64,000 nucleotides of DNA from Hymenobacter sp. BT18 (GTDB lineage Bacteria > Bacteroidota > Bacteroidia > Cytophagales > Hymenobacteraceae). The stretch spans positions 1,302,001-1,366,000 of the forward strand of contig NZ_CP050954.1 of NCBI RefSeq assembly GCF_012273015.1. Reading direction: 5' to 3'. The first letter of the stretch is position 1, and every line of letters starts with the position of its first letter. Made by a program: the position numbers and the translations under genes. A model generated the notes under the pieces. It was not told the DNA's origin and made no database searches. It worked only from the letters and a program-made list of their open reading frames with translations. Shown piece after piece: positions 7,607-16,776 of the stretch.

Positions 7607-8608
7607 TCACAATTTCAGGCGGGGGTCTGAGCTGACGAGCTGGGTGGCAAAGTCGCCGGCTTCGTACTGGAAGTTGGCCGTCATGGCTACCATGCCCGCG
7701 TTGTCGGTGCAGAATTGAAACGCGGGAATAAACACCTGCCAGTTTTGCGCGGCAGCCTCGTCCTGCAGGGCCTGGCGCAAGCCGCTGTTGGCCGCTACGC
7801 CCCCGGCCAGGGCAATTTGCGTGAGGGTATTATCGGCGGCGGCCCGGCGCAGCTGGCGCAGGAGCGTTTGAATAATAGTGTATTGAATACTGGCGCAGAG
7901 GTCTGGGAGGTTTTCCTGCACGAATTCGGGATTCTGCGCGGTTTCTTTTTTCAGAAAATAGAGCACCGCCGTTTTCAGTCCGCTGAAGGAGAAATCATAG
8001 CCGGGCATGGCCCCCACGGGGAAGGGAAAGCGGTGGGGGTTGCCTTCCCGGGCCAGCTTATCGAGGTGAGGCCCGCCGGGGTAAGGCAAGCCCAGGAGCT
8101 TGGCGGTTTTGTCGAAAGCTTCCCCGGCCGCATCGTCGATGGTTTGCCCAATGATTTCCATGTCCAGGGCGCTGCGCACGATGACGAGCTGGGTATGGCC
8201 CCCACTTACCGTGAGGCACAGAAACGGAAATACGGGCCGCGGCTCCTCAATGAAGTGAGCCAGGATATGCGCCCGCATGTGGTTGACGGCAATCAGCGGC
8301 TTGCCCAGGGCCAAAGCCAGGGTTTTGGCAAACATGCCCCCTACCAGCAGGGAGCCCAGCAGCCCCGGCCCCTGGGTGAAGGCCACGGCGTCCAGGTCTT
8401 TCTTGGTGACGCCCGCCCGCTGCAGGGCGGCTTCTACCACGGGAATCAGGTGCTGCTGGTGGGCGCGCGAGGCCAGCTCGGGCACCACGCCGCCGTACTG
8501 CTCGTGCACCTGCTGGGTAGCTACCACGTTGGAGCGAATTTCGCCGTCGACCATAATGGCGGCCGAAGTATCGTCGCAGGAAGATTCTATGGCCAGAATA
8601 GTGGGCAT
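7607..8608 (-). CDS. tsaD: tRNA threonylcarbamoyladenosine transferase TsaD
   Basis: A 333-residue TsaD (Kae1/Gcp family). With TsaB and TsaE it transfers the threonylcarbamoyl group to A37 of ANN-decoding tRNAs. The ASKHA ATP-binding motifs are clear: IESSCDDTSAA at the N-terminus and SGGHTQL in the middle. The metal ligands are in VNHMRAHILAH (HxxxH), and the C-terminal Asp is in FCTDNAGMVA. The gene is full length and unbroken. TsaB and TsaE genes are not in the window. Confidence 0.97.
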   Translation of the reverse strand: MPTILAIESSCDDTSAAIMVDGEIRSNVVATQQVHEQYGGVVPELASRAHQQHLIPVVEAALQRAGVTKKDLDAVAFTQGPGLLGSLLVGGMFAKTLALALGKPLIAVNHMRAHILAHFIEEPRPVFPFLCLTVSGGHTQLVIVRSALDMEIIGQTIDDAAGEAFDKTAKLLGLPYPGGPHLDKLAREGNPHRFPFPVGAMPGYDFSFSGLKTAVLYFLKKETAQNPEFVQENLPDLCASIQYTIIQTLLRQLRRAAADNTLTQIALAGGVAANSGLRQALQDEAAAQNWQVFIPAFQFCTDNAGMVAMTANFQYEAGDFATQLVSSDPRLKL

Positions 8609-8620
8609 CCTCTCGTTATT

Positions 8621-8724
8621 ATGAATGAGGAATGAGGAATGAAGAGGAAGAAGTTGGGGAGCTTCTTACCGGGTACGCACGGGTAAAATTCAGAATGCTG
8701 CATTCCTCATTTCCCTTCTTCATT
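8621..8724. repeat. Palindromic short-word repeat in the tsaD-tamB intergenic region
   Basis: The left arm contains tandem heptamers (ATGAGGA twice at 8625-8638, then ATGAAGA). The right arm is the complement: AATGAGGAATG at 8631-8641 pairs exactly with CATTCCTCATT at 8701-8711, and the arms continue with CTTCTTCATT against AATGAAGA. The element lies in the 293-base gap between divergent tsaD and tamB. Confidence 0.65.
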
Positions 8725-8856
8725 TCTAATTCACCGGCAAAGGTCGGAGCAAAACGCTAAACTGCCGCTTCCACCGTTTGTCGGGCTCAACCTCTGCCGC
8801 GGTTCTGCCGTTCTGAGCGAAAATTTCCCTTCAGGCAACGGTCCAGGCCAACCGTT

Positions 8857-8864
8857 TATCTTTG
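8857..8864 (+). promoter_or_regulatory. Bacteroidetes-type -7 promoter element for tamB
   Basis: TATCTTTG is an exact TAnnTTTG match, 37 bases before the GTG start codon of tamB. No strong -33 motif is evident. Confidence 0.6.
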
Positions 8865-8901
8865 TTCCGATTAGCTGCCGCCTTTTTCTTTTTCTGCCCC
8901 C

Positions 8902-11900
8902 GTGCCCCGTTTCCTGACTGTTCTTCTTAAGGCACTGCTGGTGCTCTTGCTGCTGCTCGTTGTGGTGGTAGGCAGCACGCTGGTAGCCTTGCGGCTGCCG
9001 GGGGTACAAACGAACTTGGCGCACCGGGCCGCCACCATGCTTACGGCCCGCCTGGGCCACCGCGTGACGGTAGGCCGCGTAGATGTGCGCCCGTTCTCGC
9101 GGGTGCTGCTGGAACAAGTGCGGGTGCTCGACCGGCGCGGCAACGAGCTGTTCAACATTGGCCGCGCCGATGCCGACATCACCCTGTTTTCGGTGTTCGA
9201 CCCCAGGCACCTGCACGTGGGCAAGCTCACGCTGGAAGAACCGCGCTTTTCGCTTATCACCTACCCTGGGCAGCCCGACAGCACCAACCTCACCGAGTTC
9301 CTGTCGGCGGTGCGCCGCCTGATTGGCCCCACCGACACTACCAAAGTTAGTCAGCCCTTCGACTTTAAGATTGACGCCATTGGCCTGCGCAACGGCCGCT
9401 TCGTGCTCGACGACCGAAACAAGCCGCGCGAGCCGTACTACGGGCGCACCATGGACTACGCCCATATGTACCTCGACAGTATCTACGGCGACCTGTCCGG
9501 CATTCAGCTCCACGGCGACACGATTTACACGCGCGTGCACAACCTGCGCACCGTGGATACGCCCTCCGGCACCCGCCTGCGCGAGCTGACGGCTGACATG
9601 ACCTACGCCAGCAAGTTCTGGGAGTTTGACAAGCTGAACCTGCGCGTACAAAACAGCCAGCTGCACCACTACGTGCGCTTCGAGTACGACCACTTCCTCA
9701 ACTTCACCGACTTCAACGACTCGGTGAAGGTTATTGCCCGCCTGAACCCTTCCCGGGTGTATTCCGACGACATTGCCAAGTTTGCGCCCCAGGATTTTCT
9801 GCAGACGCTCAACGAAACGGTCCTGCTCTCGGGCGAGGCCAAAGGCTACGTCCGGGACTTCACCACCAAAAATCTGGACGTGCGGTATGGGCGCAACACG
9901 CACGTAGTTGGGAACATCAACGTGCAGGGCCTGCCCAACCTCAAGGAAAGCTTCGTGGAGATGCGCCTGCAGCCTTCGGTGGTGGATGGGCGCGACATCC
10001 GGCGCTACATTCCGGCCCAGGGCTGGCCCTACGTGCAGCGGCTGGGGACCGTGAAGCTGAAAGGGCAGTTCCTGGGTTTCTACAACGACTTTGTGGCCAA
10101 CGGCTCCTTCCAGACGGCTCTGGGCTCGGTGGTATCCGACGTAAACCTGAAGTTCAAGACTGACCCGCGCTATTCCAGCTACGAGGGCAACGTGAAAACC
10201 ACGGCTTTTCAGCTGGGCAAGCTGCTGGGCGACGAATCCACCATCCGCGACGTGACCATGAACGGGCGCGTGGAGGGCGTGGGCTTTACGCCGGCCGGGG
10301 CCCGGGTGCAGGCCAATGCCACGGTGCAGAGCATCTGGCTGCAGGGCTACCGCTACCGCAATATCACCACCAACGGGCAGTTCCGCCGGCAGGCCTTTGC
10401 TGGCAAGCTCTCCATCGACGACCCCAACCTGCGCGCTACGGCCGATGGCACCGTGGATTTGAACGCCAACCGCCAGGCCTTCGACCTCAAGGCTACGGTG
10501 CGCCGCGCCAACCTGCGCACCCTGGGCCTTACCAAGCAGAACATTACGCTGGCCACCACCGCCGACGTGCGCTTCCAGGGGCTGCAGCTGGATAAGCTGC
10601 TGGGCAGCGTGGCCTTGCGCAACTCCCGCCTGGGCTTTAATAGCCGCACGGTGGCTGTTGATACGTTTGACGTGTTTTCGCGCCGTGACCCGGACGGCCA
10701 GCGCCGCCTGCTCGTGCGCTCCGAAGTAGCCGACCTGACAGCTGTAGGCAACTTCGACTTCTCCCGCGTGCTGCGCGACGTGCAGGTGCTGCTGACGGAA
10801 TACCGCCTCAACTTTGAGAGCGACGATGCCGCTACGGCCGCCTACTACCGCCGCAAGCGCCGCTTGCCCACGCCCGACTACGCCATCAACCTGGATTTGC
10901 AGTTGAAGAAGCCCAACCCCGTGTTGCACCTGTTTGTGCCGGGCCTGACGGTGGCCGACAACTCGCGCATTGATGGCTCTTTCCGCAACGGCAACACCTC
11001 CATTTTTTCCCTGGGAGGGCACTTCGACACGCTGCAGTTCGACAGTGTGCGCACCTTCAACTCTGACTTCGACTTCACCACGTCCAAGCTGCCCTACCAG
11101 CCCGAGGTGCTGGCCCAGGCCAGCGTCACCTCGGCCCGGCAGCGGGTACCCGGCCTGGGCAACACCCAGGATTTCTACGTGGAAGGCGTGTGGGACCAGG
11201 AGCGCATCAACTTCTCTACTTCTTTGGCGCAGACGGGCACCACCAACCGCGCGCAGATCAACGGGGCGCTGTCGTTCCTGCCCCAGGCCGTGCAGGTGGT
11301 CTTCCGGCAGTCGGGCCTGAACCTGCTGGGCCGCGACTGGACTATTGCCGCCGAAAACTCGATTCTGATCAGCGGCGGCGGCCGGGAAATCGACGTGCAG
11401 AACCTCAACCTCTCCAATGGCGCGCAGAGCATCAGCGCCCAGGGGCAGATTTCGGAGGACCCCGCCAAGCTGCTACGCCTGGCCATGCAGAACTTTGAGC
11501 TGGGCACCCTCAACACGCTCACCCACCAGAACATTACGGGCCGCGTAAATGCCGTGGGCGACCTGCGCGGCCTTTATGGGCAGCTGATTGCTAGTGCCCG
11601 ACTCGACGTGGATTCGCTGGTGTTTGACCAGGTGCTGATTGGTGACGTAGCCGGGGTGGCTGACTGGGACAACGCGGCGAAGCTGCTGCGCCTCTCGGCC
11701 AACGTGTTGCGCGACCAGCAGCGCCTGGTGGCCCTCAGTGGCACCTACAAGCCCAGCGAGCTAAACGACCAGCTCAACGTGACAGCCGTGCTGAACGACG
11801 CCCCGGTGAAGCTGGCGGAGCCGCTGCTCAACACCTTGTTTAGCAATATGAACGGCCTGGCCAACGGCACCCTGCGCCTGACCGGCCGGCTGGCGGCCCC

Positions 11901-13485
11901 CAACTTAATAGGGACCATTGACGTCACCGATGGGCAGCTCACCTTTGACTATCTGGGCACCACGTATACTTTCTCCGACCGAATCCGCTTTCAGGAAGAC
12001 CGGATTGCCTTCCGCAACATTCGCCTCCGCGACCCGCTCGGCAACTACGGCACCCTCAACGGCAATATCTTCCACCAGGGCTTCCAGAACATGTCGTTGG
12101 CCCTCACGGCCTCCTTCCGCAAGCTGCAGGTGCTGAACACCACCCGTAAGGACAACGACCTGTATTTCGGTACGGCCTACGCTACCGGCGACGCCCGCAT
12201 TACCGGGCCAACGGACAACCTGGTCGTGTTTGTGACGGCACGTAGCGAAGATGGCACCCGGTTTTCCCTGCCGCTCGACAACGCGGCCAAAGCCGAGCAG
12301 GCCAACTACATCAAGTTCGTAAACCGCAACTTGCCCGACACGGCCCGGACGGTGAAGATTCCAACCGAGGTAGAAAGCAAAGTCGACCTTTCCGGCATCC
12401 GGCTCAACTTCAACCTCGACATCACCCCGGACGCCTACATCGAGATTCTGCTCGACGAAAGCACCGGCGACGTTATCCGGGGAACGGCCAGCGGACAGCT
12501 GCGCCTCAACATTGACACCCGCGGAGAGTTCAACATGTACGGGCAGGTGGAGATTGTGCGCGGACTCTACAACTTCACGCTGCAGGGCCTGGTAAACAAA
12601 GAGTTTCAGGTGCGGCCGGGCGGCACCATCAGCTGGAACGGCAACCCCTTGGACGGGCAGATGAACGTGACGGCCACCTATACCCAGCGCACCTCGCTGG
12701 CGCCTATTATTGCCAACAGCACGGCCACTATCCCCGTCACGGCCGTGATGAACCTGACCGGGCCCCTGCTGCTGCCGGTTATTCAGCTTAGTTTGGAGTT
12801 CAACGATATTCCCTCGTCGGCCGAGGGCGAGCTGACCTCTTTCATCACCTCTCTGCGCAACGACGAGCAGGAGCTCAACCGCCAGGTTTTCAGCTTGATT
12901 GTGTTCCGCCAGCTCACGTCGCCGGGCTCTTTGTCGGGCGTAGGCAAGTTTGCGGGCTCCGACCTGGGCTTCGGCAATAGCCTGGGGCAGATTATTTCCA
13001 CCCAGCTTGGCCTGCTCACGGCCCAGATTGACCCGAACCTGGAAATTGCTTTTAACATCAACGGCGTGACGCCGGAGGAGCTGCAGGCTCTACAATTGCG
13101 GCTTAGCTACAACCTGCTGGGTGGCCGCCTGCGCCTGACGCGTGAAGGCGGCTTCAGCAACGCCCCCGTCACGGGTACCGATGGCACCGTTATTCCAGGC
13201 GCGCAAAGCTCCTTGGTGGGCGACTGGAGCCTGGAGTACTTCCTGCGGGAAGATGGCAAGCTGCGCCTGCGCCTGCGCTACGAAACAACCCCGCGCGACT
13301 TTAGCCAAGCCATTGCAGCCAGCAACCAGAACCAGGCCCGGGCAGGCATGAGCGTGCTGCACACGGAGCAGTTCAACTCGGTGCGCGAACTGCTGGCCCG
13401 CAAGCGCCTGCGCCGCCGGGAGGAAGCCTCGCGCAAAGCCCGCGAGCTGAACATCGACGATGACCCGCGGACGGTGGTGAATTAA
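8902..13485 (+). CDS. tamB: Translocation/assembly module protein TamB (DUF490)
   Basis: A 1527-residue TamB-like protein. TamB homologues bridge the inner and outer membranes as a long beta-taco groove and carry phospholipids or help insert outer-membrane proteins. The N-terminal anchor is residues 5-29 (a run of Leu and Val), followed by about 1000 residues of repetitive beta strands. The conserved C-terminal DUF490 region is at roughly 1000-1460, with DVTDGQLTFDYLGTTYTF and YIEILLDESTGDVI typical of it. The start is GTG; no ATG lies near the signal anchor. No TamA/BamA partner is adjacent. Length is usual for Bacteroidetes members. A 763-codon antisense frame over its 5' half is a shadow. 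Confidence 0.93.
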   Translation: MPRFLTVLLKALLVLLLLLVVVVGSTLVALRLPGVQTNLAHRAATMLTARLGHRVTVGRVDVRPFSRVLLEQVRVLDRRGNELFNIGRADADITLFSVFDPRHLHVGKLTLEEPRFSLITYPGQPDSTNLTEFLSAVRRLIGPTDTTKVSQPFDFKIDAIGLRNGRFVLDDRNKPREPYYGRTMDYAHMYLDSIYGDLSGIQLHGDTIYTRVHNLRTVDTPSGTRLRELTADMTYASKFWEFDKLNLRVQNSQLHHYVRFEYDHFLNFTDFNDSVKVIARLNPSRVYSDDIAKFAPQDFLQTLNETVLLSGEAKGYVRDFTTKNLDVRYGRNTHVVGNINVQGLPNLKESFVEMRLQPSVVDGRDIRRYIPAQGWPYVQRLGTVKLKGQFLGFYNDFVANGSFQTALGSVVSDVNLKFKTDPRYSSYEGNVKTTAFQLGKLLGDESTIRDVTMNGRVEGVGFTPAGARVQANATVQSIWLQGYRYRNITTNGQFRRQAFAGKLSIDDPNLRATADGTVDLNANRQAFDLKATVRRANLRTLGLTKQNITLATTADVRFQGLQLDKLLGSVALRNSRLGFNSRTVAVDTFDVFSRRDPDGQRRLLVRSEVADLTAVGNFDFSRVLRDVQVLLTEYRLNFESDDAATAAYYRRKRRLPTPDYAINLDLQLKKPNPVLHLFVPGLTVADNSRIDGSFRNGNTSIFSLGGHFDTLQFDSVRTFNSDFDFTTSKLPYQPEVLAQASVTSARQRVPGLGNTQDFYVEGVWDQERINFSTSLAQTGTTNRAQINGALSFLPQAVQVVFRQSGLNLLGRDWTIAAENSILISGGGREIDVQNLNLSNGAQSISAQGQISEDPAKLLRLAMQNFELGTLNTLTHQNITGRVNAVGDLRGLYGQLIASARLDVDSLVFDQVLIGDVAGVADWDNAAKLLRLSANVLRDQQRLVALSGTYKPSELNDQLNVTAVLNDAPVKLAEPLLNTLFSNMNGLANGTLRLTGRLAAPNLIGTIDVTDGQLTFDYLGTTYTFSDRIRFQEDRIAFRNIRLRDPLGNYGTLNGNIFHQGFQNMSLALTASFRKLQVLNTTRKDNDLYFGTAYATGDARITGPTDNLVVFVTARSEDGTRFSLPLDNAAKAEQANYIKFVNRNLPDTARTVKIPTEVESKVDLSGIRLNFNLDITPDAYIEILLDESTGDVIRGTASGQLRLNIDTRGEFNMYGQVEIVRGLYNFTLQGLVNKEFQVRPGGTISWNGNPLDGQMNVTATYTQRTSLAPIIANSTATIPVTAVMNLTGPLLLPVIQLSLEFNDIPSSAEGELTSFITSLRNDEQELNRQVFSLIVFRQLTSPGSLSGVGKFAGSDLGFGNSLGQIISTQLGLLTAQIDPNLEIAFNINGVTPEELQALQLRLSYNLLGGRLRLTREGGFSNAPVTGTDGTVIPGAQSSLVGDWSLEYFLREDGKLRLRLRYETTPRDFSQAIAASNQNQARAGMSVLHTEQFNSVRELLARKRLRRREEASRKARELNIDDDPRTVVN

Positions 13486-13496
13486 GCAATGAGAAC

Positions 13497-13678
13497 GTGT
13501 CATTGCGAGCTTGTGGCGCATCAAGCCAGGGTCGAAACAATCCGTCTTGGGCAATGCCCAACCCATTCGGCTACCAGAAAGCCCTTACTCATAGCACATC
13601 AGGAAGGACTTTCTGACAGAGAAAAAGTGTCTGGTGCTGTATAGAACGGATTGCTTCGGCTGCGCCTCGCAATGACAC
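13497..13678. repeat. Inverted-repeat intergenic element between tamB and ftsX
   Basis: A 182-base segment bounded by perfect 13-bp inverted repeats (GTGTCATTGCGAG at 13497-13509, CTCGCAATGACAC at 13666-13678). A second inner pair, CAATCCGT at 13538-13545 and ACGGATTG at 13646-13653, follows. There is no ORF inside. The structure is that of a REP- or MITE-like dispersed element. Only one copy lies in the window, so dispersion is inferred and not seen. Confidence 0.65.
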
Positions 13679-13697
13679 TTCTTCAGTCTTAAATTGG

Positions 13698-13705
13698 TAG
13701 TTTTG
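13698..13705 (+). promoter_or_regulatory. Bacteroidetes-type -7 promoter element for ftsX
   Basis: TAGTTTTG matches TAnnTTTG exactly and ends only 6 bases before the ftsX ATG, so the transcript would be almost leaderless. It would drive the ftsX-DUF3098-uppP-truB operon. Confidence 0.6.
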
Positions 13706-13711
13706 CCCCCT

Positions 13712-14605
13712 ATGCCTCCATCGCGCCCAACCCGAAAGAAAAAGCTTGGCTCCTACCCCCATACCATGGTGGTGTTCAGCATCACGCTGGCCTTGCTGGT
13801 GATTGGGCTGTTTGGGCTGCTGCTGCTGCACGCGCACAAGCTCTCGGAGGTGGTGAAGGAAAACCTGGAAATGCAGGTGTACCTGGAGCGCGACCTGCCC
13901 GAGGCCCAGCTGCTGCGCCTGCAGCAGACGTTTGCCGCCAAGCCTTTCATTGCTTTCCGCGACAACCAGCCCCAGGTACGTTTTCTTTCGAAAGAGGAAG
14001 GTGCCCGGCAGTTTGTGGACCAGACCGGGGAAGACTTCCAGCAGTTTCTGGGCGACAATCCATTGCGCGACGCCTACATCCTGAAAATCAACCCCGAGTA
14101 CACCGATAAGGCGGGGCTGGCCCGCGTGGAGAAAGAGCTGCGCGCCGAAACCGGGGTGTACGAAGTGCAGTACGTACAGAGCCTGATTGACTCCATCAAC
14201 CAGAACATCCGCAACATTAGCCTGGTGCTGCTGGGCTTCGCAGCCGTGCTGACCATTGTGGTAGTGGTGCTCATCAACAATACCATTAAGCTGGCTTTGT
14301 TCTCGCAGCGGTTTCTGATTCGCAGCATGCAGCTGGTGGGCGCCACATCTATGTTCATTCAGCGGCCGTTTTTGCGGCGAGCTACCTGGCAGGGCTTCGT
14401 GAGTGGGGTGCTGGCGGCCTTGCTGCTGCTGGCGTTGCTGCAGTACGCCTACCTGCGCGTGGAGGAGTTGCGCTTGCTTCGCGACGAGCGGCTGCTGGCC
14501 GTGCTGCTGGTGTTCCTGGTGGCGCTGGGTTCCTTCATTGGTTTTATCAGCTCTTTCCGGGCCGTGCGCAAGTACCTGGGCCTCTCCCTGGATGAGCTCT
14601 ATTAA
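13712..14605 (+). CDS. ftsX: Cell division protein FtsX (ABC transporter permease)
   Basis: A 297-residue FtsX. With the ATPase FtsE it forms a membrane complex that activates peptidoglycan hydrolases at the division site. The topology is right: TM1 at about residues 20-40, a periplasmic domain to about residue 165, then three more TMs including ISLVLLGFAAVLTIVVVVLI. The cytoplasmic segment FSQRFLIRSMQLVGATSMFIQRPF is the family signature before TM3. The ATG at 13712 is used; an in-frame TTG six codons upstream is unlikely because the promoter motif overlaps it. ftsE is not adjacent, which is normal in Bacteroidetes, where ftsX heads this gene order. Confidence 0.93.
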   Translation: MPPSRPTRKKKLGSYPHTMVVFSITLALLVIGLFGLLLLHAHKLSEVVKENLEMQVYLERDLPEAQLLRLQQTFAAKPFIAFRDNQPQVRFLSKEEGARQFVDQTGEDFQQFLGDNPLRDAYILKINPEYTDKAGLARVEKELRAETGVYEVQYVQSLIDSINQNIRNISLVLLGFAAVLTIVVVVLINNTIKLALFSQRFLIRSMQLVGATSMFIQRPFLRRATWQGFVSGVLAALLLLALLQYAYLRVEELRLLRDERLLAVLLVFLVALGSFIGFISSFRAVRKYLGLSLDELY

Positions 14606-14684
14606 TATTGAGCGGCTAGCTGTTCGCTCATAGCGAGGCGGCCCGCTGATTGAAAACAAAAAACAAACACCGAATAACGACTAT

Positions 14685-15005
14685 ATGGCAACTCAACGCT
14701 TCGCCTTCGGGCCGCGCAACTACCGGCTGATGTTTGTCGGCCTGGCTATGCTGGCCGCCGGTTTCATTACCATGACCCTCGACACGACCGAGTACGGAGA
14801 AGGTTTCCTGGGCATCACGCTAGGCCCCTTGCTGCTGGCGGCCGGGTTCGTCGTGGAGTTTTTTGCCATCATGGCAAAGTCGGGTAACACTACCGAAACG
14901 GCTGCTCCTACGGCCACCGCTGCCTACACCCCAACAACGTCCCCTACGCCAGTGGCTCCGGTGGCTCCCGTGGAGCCGGCTCGTCCTACCTACAAGCGCC
15001 CCTAA
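14685..15005 (+). CDS. DUF3098 small membrane protein
   Basis: A 106-residue protein with two membrane segments (about residues 14-32 and 42-64), joined by a short loop (TTEYGEGFLGITLGP). A Pro/Thr/Ala-rich cytoplasmic tail makes up the last 40 residues. It fits DUF3098, a small Bacteroidetes family almost always found between ftsX and uppP. The function is unknown. The constant position suggests a link to division or undecaprenyl carrier recycling. Its stop codon is immediately followed by the uppP ATG, so translation is likely coupled. Confidence 0.88.
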   Translation: MATQRFAFGPRNYRLMFVGLAMLAAGFITMTLDTTEYGEGFLGITLGPLLLAAGFVVEFFAIMAKSGNTTETAAPTATAAYTPTTSPTPVAPVAPVEPARPTYKRP

Positions 15006-15809
15006 ATGACTTATTGGCAAGCGTTGATTCTGGCTATTGTAGAGGGCATCACGGAGTTTTTGCCTGTTTCCAGCACAGGCCACATGATTATTGCTTCGGC
15101 CCTGCTGGGCATTCCGGCAACGGCTTTCACCAAGCTGTATCTGGTGGTTATTCAGTTGGGGGCCATTCTGTCGGTACTGGCCGTGTACTGGCGGCGCTTC
15201 TTGCAGAATTTCGACTTCTACCTGAAGCTGCTGGTAGCTTTCCTGCCGGTGGTGGTGGTAGGCCTCACCCTCAAGAAATACATTGATATCCTGCTCGAAT
15301 CGGTGCTGGTAGTGGGGGTCATGCTGCTGCTGGGTGGCTTGGTGCTAATGTTTGTAGACCGGTGGTTTCCGCAGGAACAACCCGAAGAAGGCCACCCCGT
15401 TACCACGCCCAGTTTCCGCCAGGCGTTTGTGATTGGGGTGTTTCAGTGCCTGGCCGTGGTACCAGGCGTGAGCCGCTCGGCCGCTACCATCATTGGGGGC
15501 CTCACCCAGAGGCTTACTCGCAAAGCCGCCGCCGAGTTTGCGTTTTTTCTGGCCATGCCTACCATGGCCGCCGCCGCCGCCAAAGACCTGCTCGACTTCT
15601 ACCAGGACGGCGGCCGCCTCACCGGAGCCGATGTCAAGCTGATCCTGTTCGGCAATGTGGTAGCCTTCGTGGTGGCGCTGCTGGCTATTCGGCTGTTTAT
15701 TGGGTTTGTTACGCGGTTTGGGTTCCGCGCCTTCGGTATCTACCGCGTTATTGTAGGCGGCATTCTGCTGGTAATGATTGGCCTGGGTATCAACTTACAG
15801 CTACTATGA
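15006..15809 (+). CDS. uppP: Undecaprenyl-diphosphate phosphatase
   Basis: A 267-residue BacA-type UppP. This membrane enzyme removes phosphate from undecaprenyl diphosphate so that the lipid carrier can be reused in wall synthesis. Both catalytic motifs are present: the Glu-rich motif EGITEFLPVSSTGH (residues 14-27) and PGVSRSAAT near residue 158. Several hydrophobic helices fill the rest. It is coupled on both sides: its ATG abuts the DUF3098 stop, and its TGA overlaps the truB ATG (ATGA). Overexpression of this family gives bacitracin tolerance. Confidence 0.97.
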   Translation: MTYWQALILAIVEGITEFLPVSSTGHMIIASALLGIPATAFTKLYLVVIQLGAILSVLAVYWRRFLQNFDFYLKLLVAFLPVVVVGLTLKKYIDILLESVLVVGVMLLLGGLVLMFVDRWFPQEQPEEGHPVTTPSFRQAFVIGVFQCLAVVPGVSRSAATIIGGLTQRLTRKAAAEFAFFLAMPTMAAAAAKDLLDFYQDGGRLTGADVKLILFGNVVAFVVALLAIRLFIGFVTRFGFRAFGIYRVIVGGILLVMIGLGINLQLL

Positions 15810-16699
15810 GCCCGGAAGAAAAAGACCCCACTGCCCAACAGCCCGCGGCCCTGCCGGCCCCGGAACTAGCCCATAACCAGGCGTCCGCAGAGCTGCTGGC
15901 GGCCTGGAATTCCGACGAAGGCGGCGTCCTGCTGCTGAATAAGCCCCTGACCTGGACCTCGTTTGACGTGGTGCGCAAAGTCAAGAACACGCTGCGTATC
16001 AAGAAAATCGGCCACGCCGGCACCCTCGACCCGCTGGCTACCGGCCTGCTCATTCTCTGCACCGGCAAGAAAACCAAGCAGATTGACTTGATTCAGGCCC
16101 AGGAAAAAGAGTACACCGGCACCTTCCGCCTGGGCCAGACCACGCCTTCCTTCGACCTGGAAACGCCCGTAGACGCCGAGCTGCCCTACGAGCATCTCAC
16201 CGAGGAGCAGGTGCGCGCCGCTACCGCGCAGTTTATAGGGCTTATTGAGCAGACGCCCCCGCTGTTTTCGGCGGTGAAGGTGAACGGGGAGCGGGCCTAC
16301 GAAGTGGCCCGGCGCGGCGGCGAGGCCGAAATCAAAAGCAAGCAGGTGACCATCCGGGCGTTTGAGCTTACCCGCATCGAGCTGCCCGAGGTGGATTTCC
16401 GCGTGACCTGCTCCAAAGGCACCTACATCCGCAGCCTGGCCCGCGACTTTGGCCTGGCCCTGGGCTGCGGCGCCCACCTCACCAAGCTCGTGCGCACCCG
16501 CATCGGGGAGTACGCGGTGGCCGATGCCTTGAGCATGGCGCAGCTGGAAGCCCTGCGGCCACCCCGCCCCGAGGGCGAGGGCGAGCAGCGGCCCCGCCGT
16601 CAGCGCCAGCCCGAGCGCCGGGCCGGGTTGGAATACTACAGCGCCACCACGCAGGCGGATAAGCCCGCCACGCCTGACCCGCTGGCGGCTGCGGAGTAA
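15806..16699 (+). CDS. truB: tRNA pseudouridine(55) synthase
   Basis: A 297-residue TruB, which makes pseudouridine 55 in the T-loop of tRNAs. The catalytic Asp lies in HAGTLDPLATGLLI, and further family motifs are PLTWTSFDVVRKVK, EKEYTGTFRLGQTT and SKGTYIRSLARDFG. The N-terminal 30 residues and the C-terminal 50 residues (PPRPEGEGEQRPRRQRQ onward) are disordered extensions beyond the catalytic core; the tail is basic and could bind RNA. The start overlaps the uppP stop. The same frame stays open far upstream inside uppP, but the family start is here. Confidence 0.96.
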   Translation: MSPEEKDPTAQQPAALPAPELAHNQASAELLAAWNSDEGGVLLLNKPLTWTSFDVVRKVKNTLRIKKIGHAGTLDPLATGLLILCTGKKTKQIDLIQAQEKEYTGTFRLGQTTPSFDLETPVDAELPYEHLTEEQVRAATAQFIGLIEQTPPLFSAVKVNGERAYEVARRGGEAEIKSKQVTIRAFELTRIELPEVDFRVTCSKGTYIRSLARDFGLALGCGAHLTKLVRTRIGEYAVADALSMAQLEALRPPRPEGEGEQRPRRQRQPERRAGLEYYSATTQADKPATPDPLAAAE

Positions 16700-16776
16700 G
16701 GTCTGGCATTGGGGATTCGCTTAAAACGCACGTTGTTTATAGAGTAATTAGCCACCCACCCCTACCCTACTTGCTT

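Noticed and set aside
8731..11022. 763-codon open frame antisense to the first half of tamB
   Set aside because: It is rich in His, Val, Gln and Arg, as expected for the complement of GC-biased codons, has no recognisable domain and covers a clear tamB gene.
15362..15805. Possible 148-residue N-terminal extension of TruB
   Set aside because: The truB frame is open through the 3' half of uppP, but the family start is the ATG overlapping the uppP stop, and the extension is Arg/Pro/Gly-rich shadow sequence.
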